The notes: a model not told the origin generated them from the letters alone. A DNA stretch of 64,000 bases from NORP233 sp050186825 (GCA_050186825.1 JBFWYD010000044.1:26581-90580), one strand, 5' to 3'. Counted from the first letter of the stretch, positions 26,701 through 35,343 are shown. Numbers and translations: made by a program.

Positions 26701-29405
26701 CGGTCGTAGACCAGGCGCGTGCTGCGCGGGTTGCCGCCGCTCTCGAGCATGTCCAGGCTCTCGTCCCAGACCTCGAGCACCAGCCGGTCGGGGCCGAGCA
26801 GGTAGAGGCTGAAGCGGTCGACGGTGTCGCCGCGCCCGCCGTCGAAGAGGAAGGCCTTCTGCCCCTGGCCGGGGAGGTTGTCGAAGCGGAACCAGCCGCG
26901 GATGTGCCCGGGGCCGAGGGTGGCGCGCCCCGCCCCGCCCTCGAGCTGATACCAGCGCGTGGCCAGCGTGCCCTGTCCCAGGCCCAGGCCCGCGAGGTCG
27001 CTCCCGTCCAGCGAGTCGTCCCAGCGGCTCGGATTGTGCGGCGCCAGGCCCCCCACCTTGGGGCCCGAGGTGCCGAGGTTCTGCCAGGTCGGCTGGCCGG
27101 TGTCGCCCTGGGCGGCCAGGTCCGGCTCGCGCGCGAACAGCGCCCGGATGTCGCCCTCGCCGGGGGCGTGGCTGCGCGAGGGCCAGCGGAAGGGCCCGCC
27201 CTGGTAGGGCCCGAGCTGCACCGGCCGGCTGAACAGCCCGTTCGACCAGCGGCCCGGCAGCGCCAGCCAGGGGAGCGTGCCGGGCCAGGGGATCTGGCGC
27301 TGGTCCTGGGCCCGGTCGGGGCGGCCGGTCACGTAGACCCGATCGGTGAAGTCGGCCTGGCTGTCGACCTGCCAGATCAGCTGGCGCGGCGGGGAGACGC
27401 GCACCACCTCGCGGTAGCTGTGGCGGGCGAGCTCGTTCCCGGCCGGGTCGTTGACGATCCCCGTGGCGCAGACCTCGTAGACGTCGCCCGAGCGGAAGGC
27501 GAAGGGGACCGTGGCCCGGGTCAGCATCGGGTCGGCCGGATCGACCGCGTTGCGGAAGATCGCGTCCACGTCGTGGTCGTCGATCCCGCCCGCCTGACGG
27601 ACCTCGAGCAGCAGGTTGCGCAGGTCGAGCGGCGTCTCGAGCGGGGCCTCGGCCGAGACGATTGCCTCCGCGACCGCGCGCGCCTGGTCGGGGGTCACGA
27701 ACTCGGGGGCCTGGCCGCCCACCGCGCGCGGCTTCTGCCCGGTCCGGCTCTGGAGCCCGGTCATCACCGCGACCAGCACCTCGCGCGAGGCGGCGTTCAG
27801 GTTGACCGGGCGCGGCTGGCGGCAGGAGATCAAGAGCTCGCTCTGCTCGTAGTCCCAGTCGAGCTGCGGGAACACGCGCACGGTGTCGCGGTTCACGCCC
27901 ACGCACATCCGGTACTCCGGCAGGCGCGGGGGGTCCTCGGCGCGCAGGCGGCGCGGCTGGACGCGCACGATCCAGCCCGCGCGGAAGCGGCGCGGCTCCT
28001 GGATGCGCATGTTGGCGGTGAAGCCGTAGGGCGAGAACTTGACCTCGTGGTTCACGACCTGGGGGTCGCTCCATGCCTCACCCTCGGGCGAGGCGTCGGT
28101 GGTCACGTTCGGGCGGACCCGCTCCTCGAGCTCGATCCGGCCGATGGTCTCGAGATGGGGCGCGGTGTTGCGCGCCTCGCTCAGCCCGCCGAGCTGGCGC
28201 TTGGTCTCGTCCTTGAGCCAGCCCGAGAGCTCCTTGAGGTTGTTCTGGAGCGCCTCCTCGCGCTGGTGGATGCGCTCGACCAGCTTGTCGCGGTTGGCCC
28301 CGTCCAGGGCGGCCAGCCGCTCGTAGAGGCGCTTGACCGCGCGGTCGCCGCCGAAGCGCATCGCGAAGTCGAAGGGCACGCCCCAGGACTTGAGCTTGCG
28401 CTCGATCTCGAGCCGCTCGCGCTTCTCGGCGGCGCTCTCCTTGCGCTCCTTGTTCTCGAGGTCGAAGTCGTCGGCGTTGAGCCCCGCGTTCCAGAGGTCG
28501 TCGCGCGCCACGCCCCACTGGCGCAGGAGCTTCATGTTCACGCCGTAGCGGAACAGGACCAGCGCGGCGCGCAGGGTCCCGAACTCCCAGTCCGCCACGC
28601 GCCGCACCGCGGCGGTGTTGTCGAAGCGCGCCAGCAGCCCCTGGCGGTCGGTGCCCATGTGGCGCCAGAGCGGGTCGTAGGCGAGCTTGTGCCCGCGCCC
28701 GTCCTGCACGAGCGTGCCCGCCGGCGTGAAGTTGCGCGCCGCCTCGGGGTCCTCGGGCTCGCGGCCGCGCGAGAACAGGTAGCCGCGGACCAGCCCCTCG
28801 AAGGTGTTGCGGCCCGGATCGATGTGCCGGTAGGCGATGTACTCGCCGCCCACGCGCAGGAAGCCGTCGATGGTCTCGGGGTCGCCGTCGCTGGTGTGGA
28901 GGAAGGGGCCCACGTCCTGGACGAACAGCCGGTCCTTGTCCTTGTAGCCGAGGACCTGGGTGGTGACCGTGGCGCCGAGCAGGTTGGCGAGCGCGTCGGG
29001 GCCGGAGGTGTTCAGGTCGAGCCGGGCGCGCGCGTCCTTGATCGTGACCTGGACCATGGAGCCGCGCGGGTCGGCCACGCGCAGGGTCTCGAGCCCGCTC
29101 ACGTCCACGGGGTCGAAGCGCTGGACCTCCTGGTGCCCGTCCACGCCCTCCTCGTCCCCCTGCTGGGTGCCGCCGGCCTCGCGCGCGCGCCGCTCCTCGT
29201 CGGGGTGGCTGCGCATCAGCTGGATCACGGCCTGGTTCCGGGCCGCGTCCGCGAGCTGCTTGGCGCGCACCTGGGCGTTGAAGCCGCGGGCCGTCTTCTC
29301 GTGCAGGCGCATCGAGACCACGAAGGGGGCCGCGATCGCGAGCAGCGCCGCGATCACCACCACGACCAGGATCAGGGCCGCGCCGCGGCGATGCCTCAGG
29401 CGCAC
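23712..29405 (-). CDS. Giant GspK-like pseudopilin with LamG-type domain
   Basis: 1897 aa against the usual ~330 for GspK. The N-terminus RHRRG-AALILVVVVIAALLAI lacks Glu+5, as GspK does. GspK-type marks are DARARLDLNTSGPDALANLL (~residue 125) and VNLNAASREVLVAVMTG (~532), followed by a helix-rich segment. From ~820 to ~930 lies a LamG/concanavalin-like fold (GHIRGWFRFDN, NWYHVAAWFKG, LALAVDGVFVG). A motif of the form RVGxExIxY...VRG appears near ~182-205 and ~1208-1240, and more weakly at ~970. The last ~900 residues are beta-rich and unrecognised. GTG 29405 is 3 nt after the previous stop. Frame is unbroken, so it is likely expressed as a huge tip protein. Confidence 0.8.
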   Translation of the reverse strand: MRLRHRRGAALILVVVVIAALLAIAAPFVVSMRLHEKTARGFNAQVRAKQLADAARNQAVIQLMRSHPDEERRAREAGGTQQGDEEGVDGHQEVQRFDPVDVSGLETLRVADPRGSMVQVTIKDARARLDLNTSGPDALANLLGATVTTQVLGYKDKDRLFVQDVGPFLHTSDGDPETIDGFLRVGGEYIAYRHIDPGRNTFEGLVRGYLFSRGREPEDPEAARNFTPAGTLVQDGRGHKLAYDPLWRHMGTDRQGLLARFDNTAAVRRVADWEFGTLRAALVLFRYGVNMKLLRQWGVARDDLWNAGLNADDFDLENKERKESAAEKRERLEIERKLKSWGVPFDFAMRFGGDRAVKRLYERLAALDGANRDKLVERIHQREEALQNNLKELSGWLKDETKRQLGGLSEARNTAPHLETIGRIELEERVRPNVTTDASPEGEAWSDPQVVNHEVKFSPYGFTANMRIQEPRRFRAGWIVRVQPRRLRAEDPPRLPEYRMCVGVNRDTVRVFPQLDWDYEQSELLISCRQPRPVNLNAASREVLVAVMTGLQSRTGQKPRAVGGQAPEFVTPDQARAVAEAIVSAEAPLETPLDLRNLLLEVRQAGGIDDHDVDAIFRNAVDPADPMLTRATVPFAFRSGDVYEVCATGIVNDPAGNELARHSYREVVRVSPPRQLIWQVDSQADFTDRVYVTGRPDRAQDQRQIPWPGTLPWLALPGRWSNGLFSRPVQLGPYQGGPFRWPSRSHAPGEGDIRALFAREPDLAAQGDTGQPTWQNLGTSGPKVGGLAPHNPSRWDDSLDGSDLAGLGLGQGTLATRWYQLEGGAGRATLGPGHIRGWFRFDNLPGQGQKAFLFDGGRGDTVDRFSLYLLGPDRLVLEVWDESLDMLESGGNPRSTRLVYDRPAGQPFRQKNWYHVAAWFKGADRGDLALAVDGVFVGQETHGSRLSQPLDRFAMSLTVDDASGFPPSGWVRVGGSRWISSPNKADRGIWNTGLDANERCEVLRYTALNGNTLTLADSSVAWTPPANATLQDVIDLDDFSGNNQVGAVPQSHRVPIRGSGHRVRYRTTVVNQQGRQVPGPSFTTAMGYEHSAGTLVVPYGYTAWLKNEAAAGQGSPVQVPGLPPVNTSTGFQETLRVGNGVLRQPLPRNTPCTLLYKPNVWNRQNPRPPVVQPGDTELQVFWVEDYAAEAPQAVADPIPTLKGGFPPFGILRVGTERIFYGAIDPVGGRFLNCVRGIEGTTAQVHNLFTPVVLESIQVSDSSDYPTRNAFTDPRIYVSLTQGQATPAGGNTEWLSIMTVQDPGLRGRGLVLIPPRDGLSQLNALQGVAGILDDILSRNLLPPGVPNPGRTLRVPPAPTGMNPPPGWAQYTGWTWKELLKREEPSATGPVTIRIGNRQLQIPGSESGSRQAKGTTPPPNPLTGHPAGTKLVPTFTIRHDDGNVQRAIGSLGVACEAGPGDVVTVRDDSGAPAEERRVAHAAFSLPPLANSPIPIPLPPGQTIALPAGDQALGWLVAFDDFVTRPFRGANGARLARWPVGNLRDLPPLAFGRARDPSGPGDTVADAPGTLTGRVDDFVSEQLDENPGGLLVTNLPHELVATGTGVAGIQGGFQSWRRGRLLHADGEVLAVVDASQTQGGSDLTLKRGALTTTPAAVSRETALWRLNWPPMAVAQGGFSGLRGRSVAIHPPDPAAKFRMNGDGGYLRVDSSGALLPYLRLRGGRNAHFERPIDRWGRGAYGAAFGSQTQANPVGNDVLTDLPFRQHDRYGPRVDSLEGVFFQTGRELPGGFVERVTWDATLPDPHCLVRVAVRLDGAPGWDSVPAPRGQYGLPNRLYRFDDPRQPNRIDLPCTRIEVRVYISYRPGSYQEDAWKDGAIFGGLKVYYRQPLRSLRREERTE

Positions 29406-29408
29406 GGG

Positions 29409-30845
29409 CTACTCACCCACCAGCCCGGTGCGCTCGACCACCAGCCGGCGCACCTGGCGCTCCTGGAGGTTCGGCAGCGCCTGGGCGAAGCGCTGGAAGC
29501 GGTGCTGGCCGAGCGCGATCTTGGCCTTGGCGACCTCCTCGGCCTCCTCCTGCTGCTCGGCGCGGGTGCGCGTGCGCTTGGGGTCGCCCTTCTTCCCCGC
29601 CGGCGCCTCGGGGTCGAGCACGTCGCCCACGTCCGCGGCGTTGCACAGGTAGAGCACGAAGGGCTCGGCGTGCTTGGCCGGGTCGAGCTGGCCGAGCATG
29701 TCGAAGCGGACCGTGGCGCTGGGCGCGATGAGTGCTATGTCCGCGGGGACGGGGACGCGCTGCGCGCTGGTCACGGCGGCCAGCTTCAGCTCGTCGATCA
29801 CGCCGAAGAAGGCCCGGCGCGGGTCGGGGTCCGAGAGGCTGAAGGGGGCGTCGTCCGAGCGCAGGCGCTCGGGCAGGACGTCGCTGCCTGCCAATGGCAG
29901 GTGCTGGCGCGCGATCCCGTCCACGATCACGCGCAGGACGCGCCCGTCGAAGGCGAGCTCGATCCGGTACCAGCGGTTCGGCTCGAGCACGTAGGGCTGG
30001 GTGCGGCTGACGTAGGTGACCTCCGCGCCGTCCTTGCTCGTGCCCGAGACCGAGGCCTCGAGCTCGTAGCTGGCGGTGACCGCCAGCCCGTAGGCCTTGC
30101 CCTTGCGGAGCAGGCAGAACACGGGCGGGTTGGCCGGGTCGTAGTCGTTCACGCGCGGCGGCGCCTCGCGCCAGAAGGGGCCGGCGCGCTCGTAGGCGGG
30201 CTCGCCCTCGCTGCGCTCCTCCTGGCTCTGGCGCTGGAGCAGGCGCTTGTCGAGGCGCCCCAGGAACACGGCGCAGGCCACGTGGACGCCCTCGCGCGCG
30301 GCCAGGGCGGGCGTGTGGTCGACCCAGGCCCAGGCCGCCCCGCGGCGATGGGTGCGCTCGAAGAGGAGCCCCTGGCCGACCTTGCCCCGGGCGGGGTCCA
30401 CGTCCTCGAGCTCGATCCGATAGCCGCGCGCCCCCTCGAGGGTGTCGCGGCTGGCCTGGTTGTCCTCCCGGGTGGCCCCCGCGCTGGGGCCCGCGGTGGC
30501 GTCGTGCTCACCCGCGCTGGCGCCCGAGGGCCCCGCGGCCGAGCCGGGCGTCTCGAAGTGGAACTGGGTGACCACGGTCTTCTGCTGCGCGCGCAGCTCC
30601 GAGGCCTCGGGGTCGATGGTGACCGTGACCTCGTAGCGCTCCTCGCGCGCCGCGTTGCGCGCCGCGCGCAGCAGGGCGCGCACGGCCTGCTGGGTGGCGA
30701 CCAGCTCCTCCTTGTGCCCGAGCCGGCGCAGCACGCCCACGCTCAGCGAGAGGATGACCACGATCACGCCGAGCGTGATCAGGAGCTCGGTGAGCGTGAA
30801 GCCGCGCGCGCCTCGCCCCCGCATCGCTGGCCTGCGCCTCGTCAC
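29409..30845 (-). CDS. GspH/FimT-like pseudopilin with LamG-like passenger
   Basis: 478 aa; normal GspH is ~170. The prepilin signal is RGRGARG-FTLTELLITLGVIVVIL with Glu+5, then KEELVATQQAVRALLRAARN typical of the H/FimT helix. After ~90 residues a large beta region follows, including PNRWYRIELAFDGRVLRVIV (~290-310) and RRAFFGVIDELKLAAV, a LamG/concanavalin pattern. The C-terminus is charged (RTRAEQQEEAEEVAKAK). GTG 30845 overlaps the GspG stop (GTGA); ATG 30824 is an alternative start that also precedes the signal. Confidence 0.75.
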   Translation of the reverse strand: MTRRRPAMRGRGARGFTLTELLITLGVIVVILSLSVGVLRRLGHKEELVATQQAVRALLRAARNAAREERYEVTVTIDPEASELRAQQKTVVTQFHFETPGSAAGPSGASAGEHDATAGPSAGATREDNQASRDTLEGARGYRIELEDVDPARGKVGQGLLFERTHRRGAAWAWVDHTPALAAREGVHVACAVFLGRLDKRLLQRQSQEERSEGEPAYERAGPFWREAPPRVNDYDPANPPVFCLLRKGKAYGLAVTASYELEASVSGTSKDGAEVTYVSRTQPYVLEPNRWYRIELAFDGRVLRVIVDGIARQHLPLAGSDVLPERLRSDDAPFSLSDPDPRRAFFGVIDELKLAAVTSAQRVPVPADIALIAPSATVRFDMLGQLDPAKHAEPFVLYLCNAADVGDVLDPEAPAGKKGDPKRTRTRAEQQEEAEEVAKAKIALGQHRFQRFAQALPNLQERQVRRLVVERTGLVGE

Positions 30846-31471
30846 TCGCCCGCGACCCACACGTCGTCGTCGGTGCCGACCTCGCCGTCGGGCCCGGCGC
30901 TGAACAGCTGGAAGCTGGTCAGGCCCGAGTACTGCCCGGTCTTCTCGTGCTTGTGCGCCGAGACGTGCTGCGGCTCGCCCTTGACCAGGATCGTGCCGCC
31001 CTTGTCGTAGTCGCGGTTGTGCAGGTAGAGCACGGCGTTGTTCCACACGTCGCGCACCTCGAGCAGGTCCTGGTTGGCGATGATGCTCTTGGTCGGGTTG
31101 CCCGACCCGAGCATGTCCATGTCCTCGTTCCCCAGCTCCTGCTCGGTGAGTTCGACGTAGGGCCCCTTCTTGGCGCTGGTGGTCAGGCAGCGGACCAGCA
31201 CCTCGCCGCCCTCGTTCTCGGCGTTGTGCTTCTTGGGGAAGCCCGCCCGGCCGAAGTCGCTCGGGGGGTAGTCGCCGAAGTCGTTGGAGTAGGTCTCGAT
31301 CGCGAGCTTCAGCCGCTGGAGGAAGGCCTCGGTCGCCTTGCGCTGGCTGCGGCTGCGGATCCCCGACATGGCCGGGATCGCGATCCCGACCAGGATCGCG
31401 ATCACCGCGATCACCACCAGGAGCTCGACGAGGGTGAAGCGGCGGACGAGGGCGAGGTCAGGTCGGCGCAC
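30842..31471 (-). CDS. GspG-like major pseudopilin
   Basis: 209 aa. Leader MRRPDLALVRR then FTLVELLVVIAVIAILVGIA, the classical major pseudopilin helix with Glu+5. It keeps the G-type C-terminal end: WNNAVLYLHNRDYDKGG and LFSAGPDGEVGTDDD, the calcium-binding G-P-D-G-x-x-G-T-x-D-D pattern of GspG. It would form the shaft of the pseudopilus. GTG 31471 follows GGAGAGACC; a 61-bp gap separates it from the TPR-LamG gene, the widest within the lower part of the operon. Confidence 0.88.
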   Translation of the reverse strand: MRRPDLALVRRFTLVELLVVIAVIAILVGIAIPAMSGIRSRSQRKATEAFLQRLKLAIETYSNDFGDYPPSDFGRAGFPKKHNAENEGGEVLVRCLTTSAKKGPYVELTEQELGNEDMDMLGSGNPTKSIIANQDLLEVRDVWNNAVLYLHNRDYDKGGTILVKGEPQHVSAHKHEKTGQYSGLTSFQLFSAGPDGEVGTDDDVWVAGE

Positions 31472-31532
31472 GGTCTCTCCAGCGTCCAGGGCAGCGCCCC
31501 CTGCGGGGCGGCGCGGCGAAGAGCCTACCCGC

Positions 31533-34124
31533 TCAGAAGCCGCCCGGCTTCTTGTCCTTGGGGGGTCGGAGCACGTAGACCCACACCTGCTCGACCGAGA
31601 AGTCCATCACCTCGTCGAGCTGTCCGCCCTGGCCGTAGAGCGCCAGGGTTACGGGCTCGGGGCGGTTGAGGTTGCCGAGGATGGCCTCGCCGCGCCGCTC
31701 GCCGTCGACCAGGAAGGCCACGGTCCCGCGCGGCGGGTCCTCGACGTCGATGGCCAGGGTGTGGGCGCCCTCGCCCCCCCAAGCACCACAGTCGGCGGGG
31801 TCGGTCCAGGGCTGGTTGCCCCTGCGGGTGGAGGCGTAGACGTGCCCGTCCTGCGGGTTGCGGAACAGGACCGCCTGCCAGGCGCGCGCCTCGAAGCGCA
31901 GGCCGACCCGGGTCTGGTTGGTGGGCGCGAGCGCGACCCGCGCCTCGAGCTTGACCACGACCTCCCCCGAGACGGAGCGATACACCTGGGTCTTGCCCTG
32001 GGCGTCGTTCTTCTGGGCGCCGGCGAAGCGGAGCTTCTTGCCGGCCAGGGCGGGCTGGACCCCGAAGGGCGCCTCGACGGTCCAGGCGTTGAGCACGTCG
32101 CCGTCGGGGCGGTCGAAGGCGTCGGTCCACACCCGCCGGCTGCGCGCCTGCTCGAGGTGCTTGAGCCCGCGGGCGGCCCAGCCGTCGTCCTTGTCCTGCT
32201 CGAGCAGCTGCTTGAACAGGGCGTAGGCCTTGAGCCGCTCGTCGCGCGAGTAGGCGCAGTAGGCCAGGCCGCGCAGGCAGCCCGGATGGGTGGGCAGGGC
32301 CTTGAGCCCGTCCGAGAACACCTGCTGGGCCTCGAGCAGCCGGTCCTGGCGCAGGTAGACCCGGCCCAGGGCGGCGAGCTGGTCGGGCGTGGGCGCGCTG
32401 GCGCTGCGCACCAGCAGCTCGGTCATGCTCGCCTCGGCGCCCTGGTCGCCCTGCTCGCGGGCCAGGTCGATGCGCGCGCGGGTCGCGAGCTCGAAGTCGT
32501 AGCCGTCGCGGAGGGCCTCGATCAGGGCCTCGCGCGCCTCGGCCGGCTTCTTGGCCTTGCGCAGGACCCAGGCCCGCTCGTAGCTCGCCTCGCCGCGCGA
32601 CTCGCCGAGCAGGCGCAGGGCCTCGGTGGTGTGGACCTCGGCGGTCGGGAGGTCGCCGGTGAGCTCGGCCAGGAGCGCGCGCGCCAGGCGCGCGGGGCCG
32701 TAGCCTGGGTCGGCGTCGGCCTGCTCGAGCAGGGCCTGGGTCTCGGCGAAGCGCCCGGCCGCGAGGTGGACCAGCCCGAGCGAGACCATGATCGGGCGGG
32801 CCGCCTCGCGCGCGCCCTCGCCGTCGCCGGTGGCCGCGAGCGCGCGCTCCAGGTCGCTCTGGGACTCGCCGAAGGCGCCCTCGAGGTAGCGCAGCTGGCC
32901 GCGCAGCAGGAGCAGGGCCAGGCCCTTGGGCGCCACCCGCAGGGCCTTGGTCAGCTGGGCGATCGCCGCCGGGCGCTCGCCCGCGCGCGAGAGCAGGCGC
33001 GCCTGGCCGAGGCTGGCGGGCTCGTCCTCGGGCCACACCTCGAGCAGCTTGGCGTAGGCGCTCTTGGACACCTCGGGCGCGCCTGCCAGGCGCGCCGCGC
33101 GGGCCTGGTCGAGGAGCATCGCGCGGTAGAGCACGCGCCCGGCCGGCTCGAGCCCGGCCAGCAGCTCGGCGCCCTTGTCGACCGGCTCCTCGGCCGGCGG
33201 CGCGGGCGCCTCCTTCGGCGCGTCGTCCTTGCGCCCGGGATCGAGGTCCTCGCCGCCGCGGCCGAAGCGGCGCGGCGGGGGCGACTTGCGGGGGGGTGGG
33301 GCGCCGTCGTCCTTGGGCTCCTCGGACTTCTGCTCCTCGGACTTCTGCTCCTCGGACTTCTGGTCCTCGCCGTCCTTGCCCGGCTCGGTCCCCGGCGCCG
33401 TCCCAGGCTCGGTCCCCGCCTCCGGGGGCTTGGGCGGCTGGGCGGCCTGGGCCTCGAGCAGGGTCCGGGCCTTGGCGAGGTGCGGCAGCGCGCTCTGCGG
33501 CAGCCCGAGCTGGAGCTGCACCCGGGCGCGCCCGACCAGCAGCCGCGCCGAGCCCTCGCCGCCCGCGCGGGCGTGGGCCAGGATCCGCTCCATCAGCTTG
33601 TTGCGCTCGGGCGCCTCGGGGTCGAGCTCCGCCAGGCGCGCCTCGTAGAGCTCCACCGCGCGCTCGCGGTAGGGCAGGCCCTCGGCGCCGGCCAGCGGCG
33701 CGGCCAGCTCGAGCTGGGCCTCGGCCTCGACCCGCAGCCCCTGGGTCAGGGCCCACTCCGCCAGGCGCGCGTGGAGCTTGGGGTCCTTCTTGGCGAGCAC
33801 GCGCCGGGCGCGGCCCTGGAAGGCGGTCTGCGGGGTCTCGCGGTCGAGGATGTGCTCCACGCTCTCGCGCGGGATCTCGAGCCCGATCTCGTTGACCAGC
33901 CGGATCACCAGCTTGTGCGGGCCGGGGTCGCGACCCGAGAGGATCGTCCCCCTGTGCGGCTTGGCCTGGCCCTTGACCCACACGATGTCGTGCAGCCGGT
34001 AGGGCGCGTCGACCTCGACCTCGATCGGCTGCTCGCGCTCCTGCGCGCGCGCGAGCGGGGCCGCCTGCAGGACGACCAGCAGCGCGGCGACCGGCACGGC
34101 CGCGCAGAGCAGGAAGCGCCTCAT
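31533..34124 (-). CDS. Secreted TPR protein with LSm-like N-domain and LamG-type C-domain
   Basis: 863 aa with a signal peptide (RRFLLCAAVPVAALLVVLQA...ARAQ). Residues ~30-95 form a small beta domain (VDAPYRLHDIVWVKGQ...ESVEHILD) like those in two other proteins here. A helical TPR-like array follows, interrupted by a low-complexity linker (~225-310) with three QKSEE repeats. Residues ~665-855 resemble a LamG/DUF1080-type jellyroll (DAFDRPDGDVLNAWTVEAPF, VGLRFEARAWQAVLF, TLAIDVEDPPRGTVAFLVDG). It sits between the pilus assembly and pseudopilin genes and overlaps the upstream gene by 4 nt, so it probably acts with the apparatus in the periplasm or outside. Confidence 0.75.
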   Translation of the reverse strand: MRRFLLCAAVPVAALLVVLQAAPLARAQEREQPIEVEVDAPYRLHDIVWVKGQAKPHRGTILSGRDPGPHKLVIRLVNEIGLEIPRESVEHILDRETPQTAFQGRARRVLAKKDPKLHARLAEWALTQGLRVEAEAQLELAAPLAGAEGLPYRERAVELYEARLAELDPEAPERNKLMERILAHARAGGEGSARLLVGRARVQLQLGLPQSALPHLAKARTLLEAQAAQPPKPPEAGTEPGTAPGTEPGKDGEDQKSEEQKSEEQKSEEPKDDGAPPPRKSPPPRRFGRGGEDLDPGRKDDAPKEAPAPPAEEPVDKGAELLAGLEPAGRVLYRAMLLDQARAARLAGAPEVSKSAYAKLLEVWPEDEPASLGQARLLSRAGERPAAIAQLTKALRVAPKGLALLLLRGQLRYLEGAFGESQSDLERALAATGDGEGAREAARPIMVSLGLVHLAAGRFAETQALLEQADADPGYGPARLARALLAELTGDLPTAEVHTTEALRLLGESRGEASYERAWVLRKAKKPAEAREALIEALRDGYDFELATRARIDLAREQGDQGAEASMTELLVRSASAPTPDQLAALGRVYLRQDRLLEAQQVFSDGLKALPTHPGCLRGLAYCAYSRDERLKAYALFKQLLEQDKDDGWAARGLKHLEQARSRRVWTDAFDRPDGDVLNAWTVEAPFGVQPALAGKKLRFAGAQKNDAQGKTQVYRSVSGEVVVKLEARVALAPTNQTRVGLRFEARAWQAVLFRNPQDGHVYASTRRGNQPWTDPADCGAWGGEGAHTLAIDVEDPPRGTVAFLVDGERRGEAILGNLNRPEPVTLALYGQGGQLDEVMDFSVEQVWVYVLRPPKDKKPGGF
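33318..33362. repeat. Three tandem 15-bp units in the TPR-LamG gene
   Basis: CTCCTCGGACTTCTG occurs three times in a row (33318, 33333, 33348). On the minus strand it encodes QKSEE repeats in the linker; in frame, so copy change would only alter linker length. Confidence 0.9.
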
Positions 34125-34504
34125 CGCCCACCTCCCCCAGATCCGGCGCCGGCCCCGGGCGGCGCCGGGTCCTTGCGCACCAGCAGCCGGTCGCGCGGGC
34201 TCAGCGGGAGCGCGGCCGGGCCGCCCGGCAGCGCGCGGGGCCAGGGCTGCGCGGGCGGGACGGCCAGGAGCGCCGGGGTCGCGGGCTGCCAGGGGTCCTT
34301 GGTCGCGAAGGGGTCGCGCGCGAACTCGGAGCCCTCCTCGGGCGCCAGGCGCGGCGCCGAGGTCACCGCGCGGAAGGCGCGGGCCTGCTCCTCGCCGGGG
34401 ACCTCGGGGACCGGCTCGATCGCGGGCACGCGCGCGCTGGCGAGCGTGAACGCGGTCACGGCCAGCGCGATCCCTGCCAGGACCTTCTCCTTGGTGATGA
34501 CCAC
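34121..34504 (-). CDS. Small PilP/GspC-like inner-membrane protein
   Basis: 127 aa: one N-terminal membrane helix (KVLAGIALAVTAFTLASA), then a Pro/Ala-rich periplasmic tail with FARDPFATKDPWQP, the Arg-Asp-Pro-Phe motif seen in PilP and GspC homology regions. Its place right after PilM-PilN and PilO genes fits the P/C slot, which links the inner-membrane complex with the secretin. It overlaps the downstream TPR-LamG gene by ATGA. Similarity is weak and the protein lacks the full PilP beta domain, so treat the assignment as positional. Confidence 0.6.
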   Translation of the reverse strand: MVITKEKVLAGIALAVTAFTLASARVPAIEPVPEVPGEEQARAFRAVTSAPRLAPEEGSEFARDPFATKDPWQPATPALLAVPPAQPWPRALPGGPAALPLSPRDRLLVRKDPAPPGAGAGSGGGGR

Positions 34505-34506
34505 GC

Positions 34507-35343
34507 CTAGCGCTCCCGCCCGAACTGGCGCACCCGCTGCGGGCCGCGCCGCACCGGGCGCCCCGAGCCGCCGCCGCTCTTGGCGTTCTTCGGCTGCTCC
34601 TTGACCACGGACAGGGCCACGAGCGTCAGCTCCACGTCCAGGCCCTCCTTGCCGCGGTTGAGTCGGCAGGCGCCCACCTCGAGGAACTCTCCGGCGCCCT
34701 GGAAGGCGCCGAGCGCCTTGGCCACCAGCGACACGTCCCCCTGGAAGGTCAGCGCCAGCGGCAGCTCGCGCAGGAAGGCGCCGTCGCCCTCGCGCGCCAC
34801 GTAGCGCGGCTCGCCGGGCGAGACCGCGCCGATGTTCCGCACGCCCGCGTCGAGGAGCTTGACCACCACGCGGTGCACGAGGTCCGCCCAGGCCAGCGCC
34901 TCGGGGACCTCGTCGGCCGGGACCTCCTCGCGCAGGCCGAGCCCGGCGGCCCCCTTGGGCACCTGGGCGTTCCAGCGCGCCGCGTGGCGCTCGATCGCGC
35001 CGATCGCCTGGTGGCGGGCGTTGTCGTAGAAGAGCGCCGGGCTGGCGTCGCCGGCCTTTGGCGCGTAGGCGTCCGAGGTCTTCCAGAGCAGGGTCTCGGC
35101 CAGCGCCGGCTCGAGCTTGTCGGTCAGCGCCGCGGCGCGGCCCTTCTCCAGGCCCTCGGCGTTGCGCAGCTGCGAGATCTTGTCCTGGACGGCGGCCTGC
35201 TGGCTGGCGTTCTTCTTGGCCTGCTGCGCGGCGCCGCTCGCGATCGAGGAGCGCGCGCCGGTCAGGATCAGGAACAGGAGCGCGCCGCCGAGCACCTTGA
35301 GGATGAACGGCTTGTGGGTGTGCCAGATGGCCTCGAAGTCCAC
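34507..35343 (-). CDS. PilO/GspM-like inner-membrane protein
   Basis: 278 aa. Short cytoplasmic start (VDFEAIWHTHKP), one membrane helix FILKVLGGALLFLILTGA, a coiled-coil segment with Ala/Gln/Lys-rich heptads (residues ~35-75), then an alpha/beta periplasmic domain (FLRELPLALTFQGDVSLVAKALG, ..VELTLVALSVVKEQ), the ferredoxin-like form of PilO. A basic Gly/Arg tail ends it. GTG 35343 overlaps the preceding stop by one base (TAGTG). Would pair with the PilN part of the upstream fusion. Confidence 0.72.
   Translation of the reverse strand: MDFEAIWHTHKPFILKVLGGALLFLILTGARSSIASGAAQQAKKNASQQAAVQDKISQLRNAEGLEKGRAAALTDKLEPALAETLLWKTSDAYAPKAGDASPALFYDNARHQAIGAIERHAARWNAQVPKGAAGLGLREEVPADEVPEALAWADLVHRVVVKLLDAGVRNIGAVSPGEPRYVAREGDGAFLRELPLALTFQGDVSLVAKALGAFQGAGEFLEVGACRLNRGKEGLDVELTLVALSVVKEQPKNAKSGGGSGRPVRRGPQRVRQFGRER

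Noticed and set aside
24000..31010. A 2336-codon open frame on the + strand opposite the pseudopilin genes
   Set aside because: It is the antisense shadow of the GspK/GspH genes in very GC-rich DNA; the protein is low-complexity Ala/Arg/Val/Gly with no domains, whereas the minus strand has clear prepilin signals.
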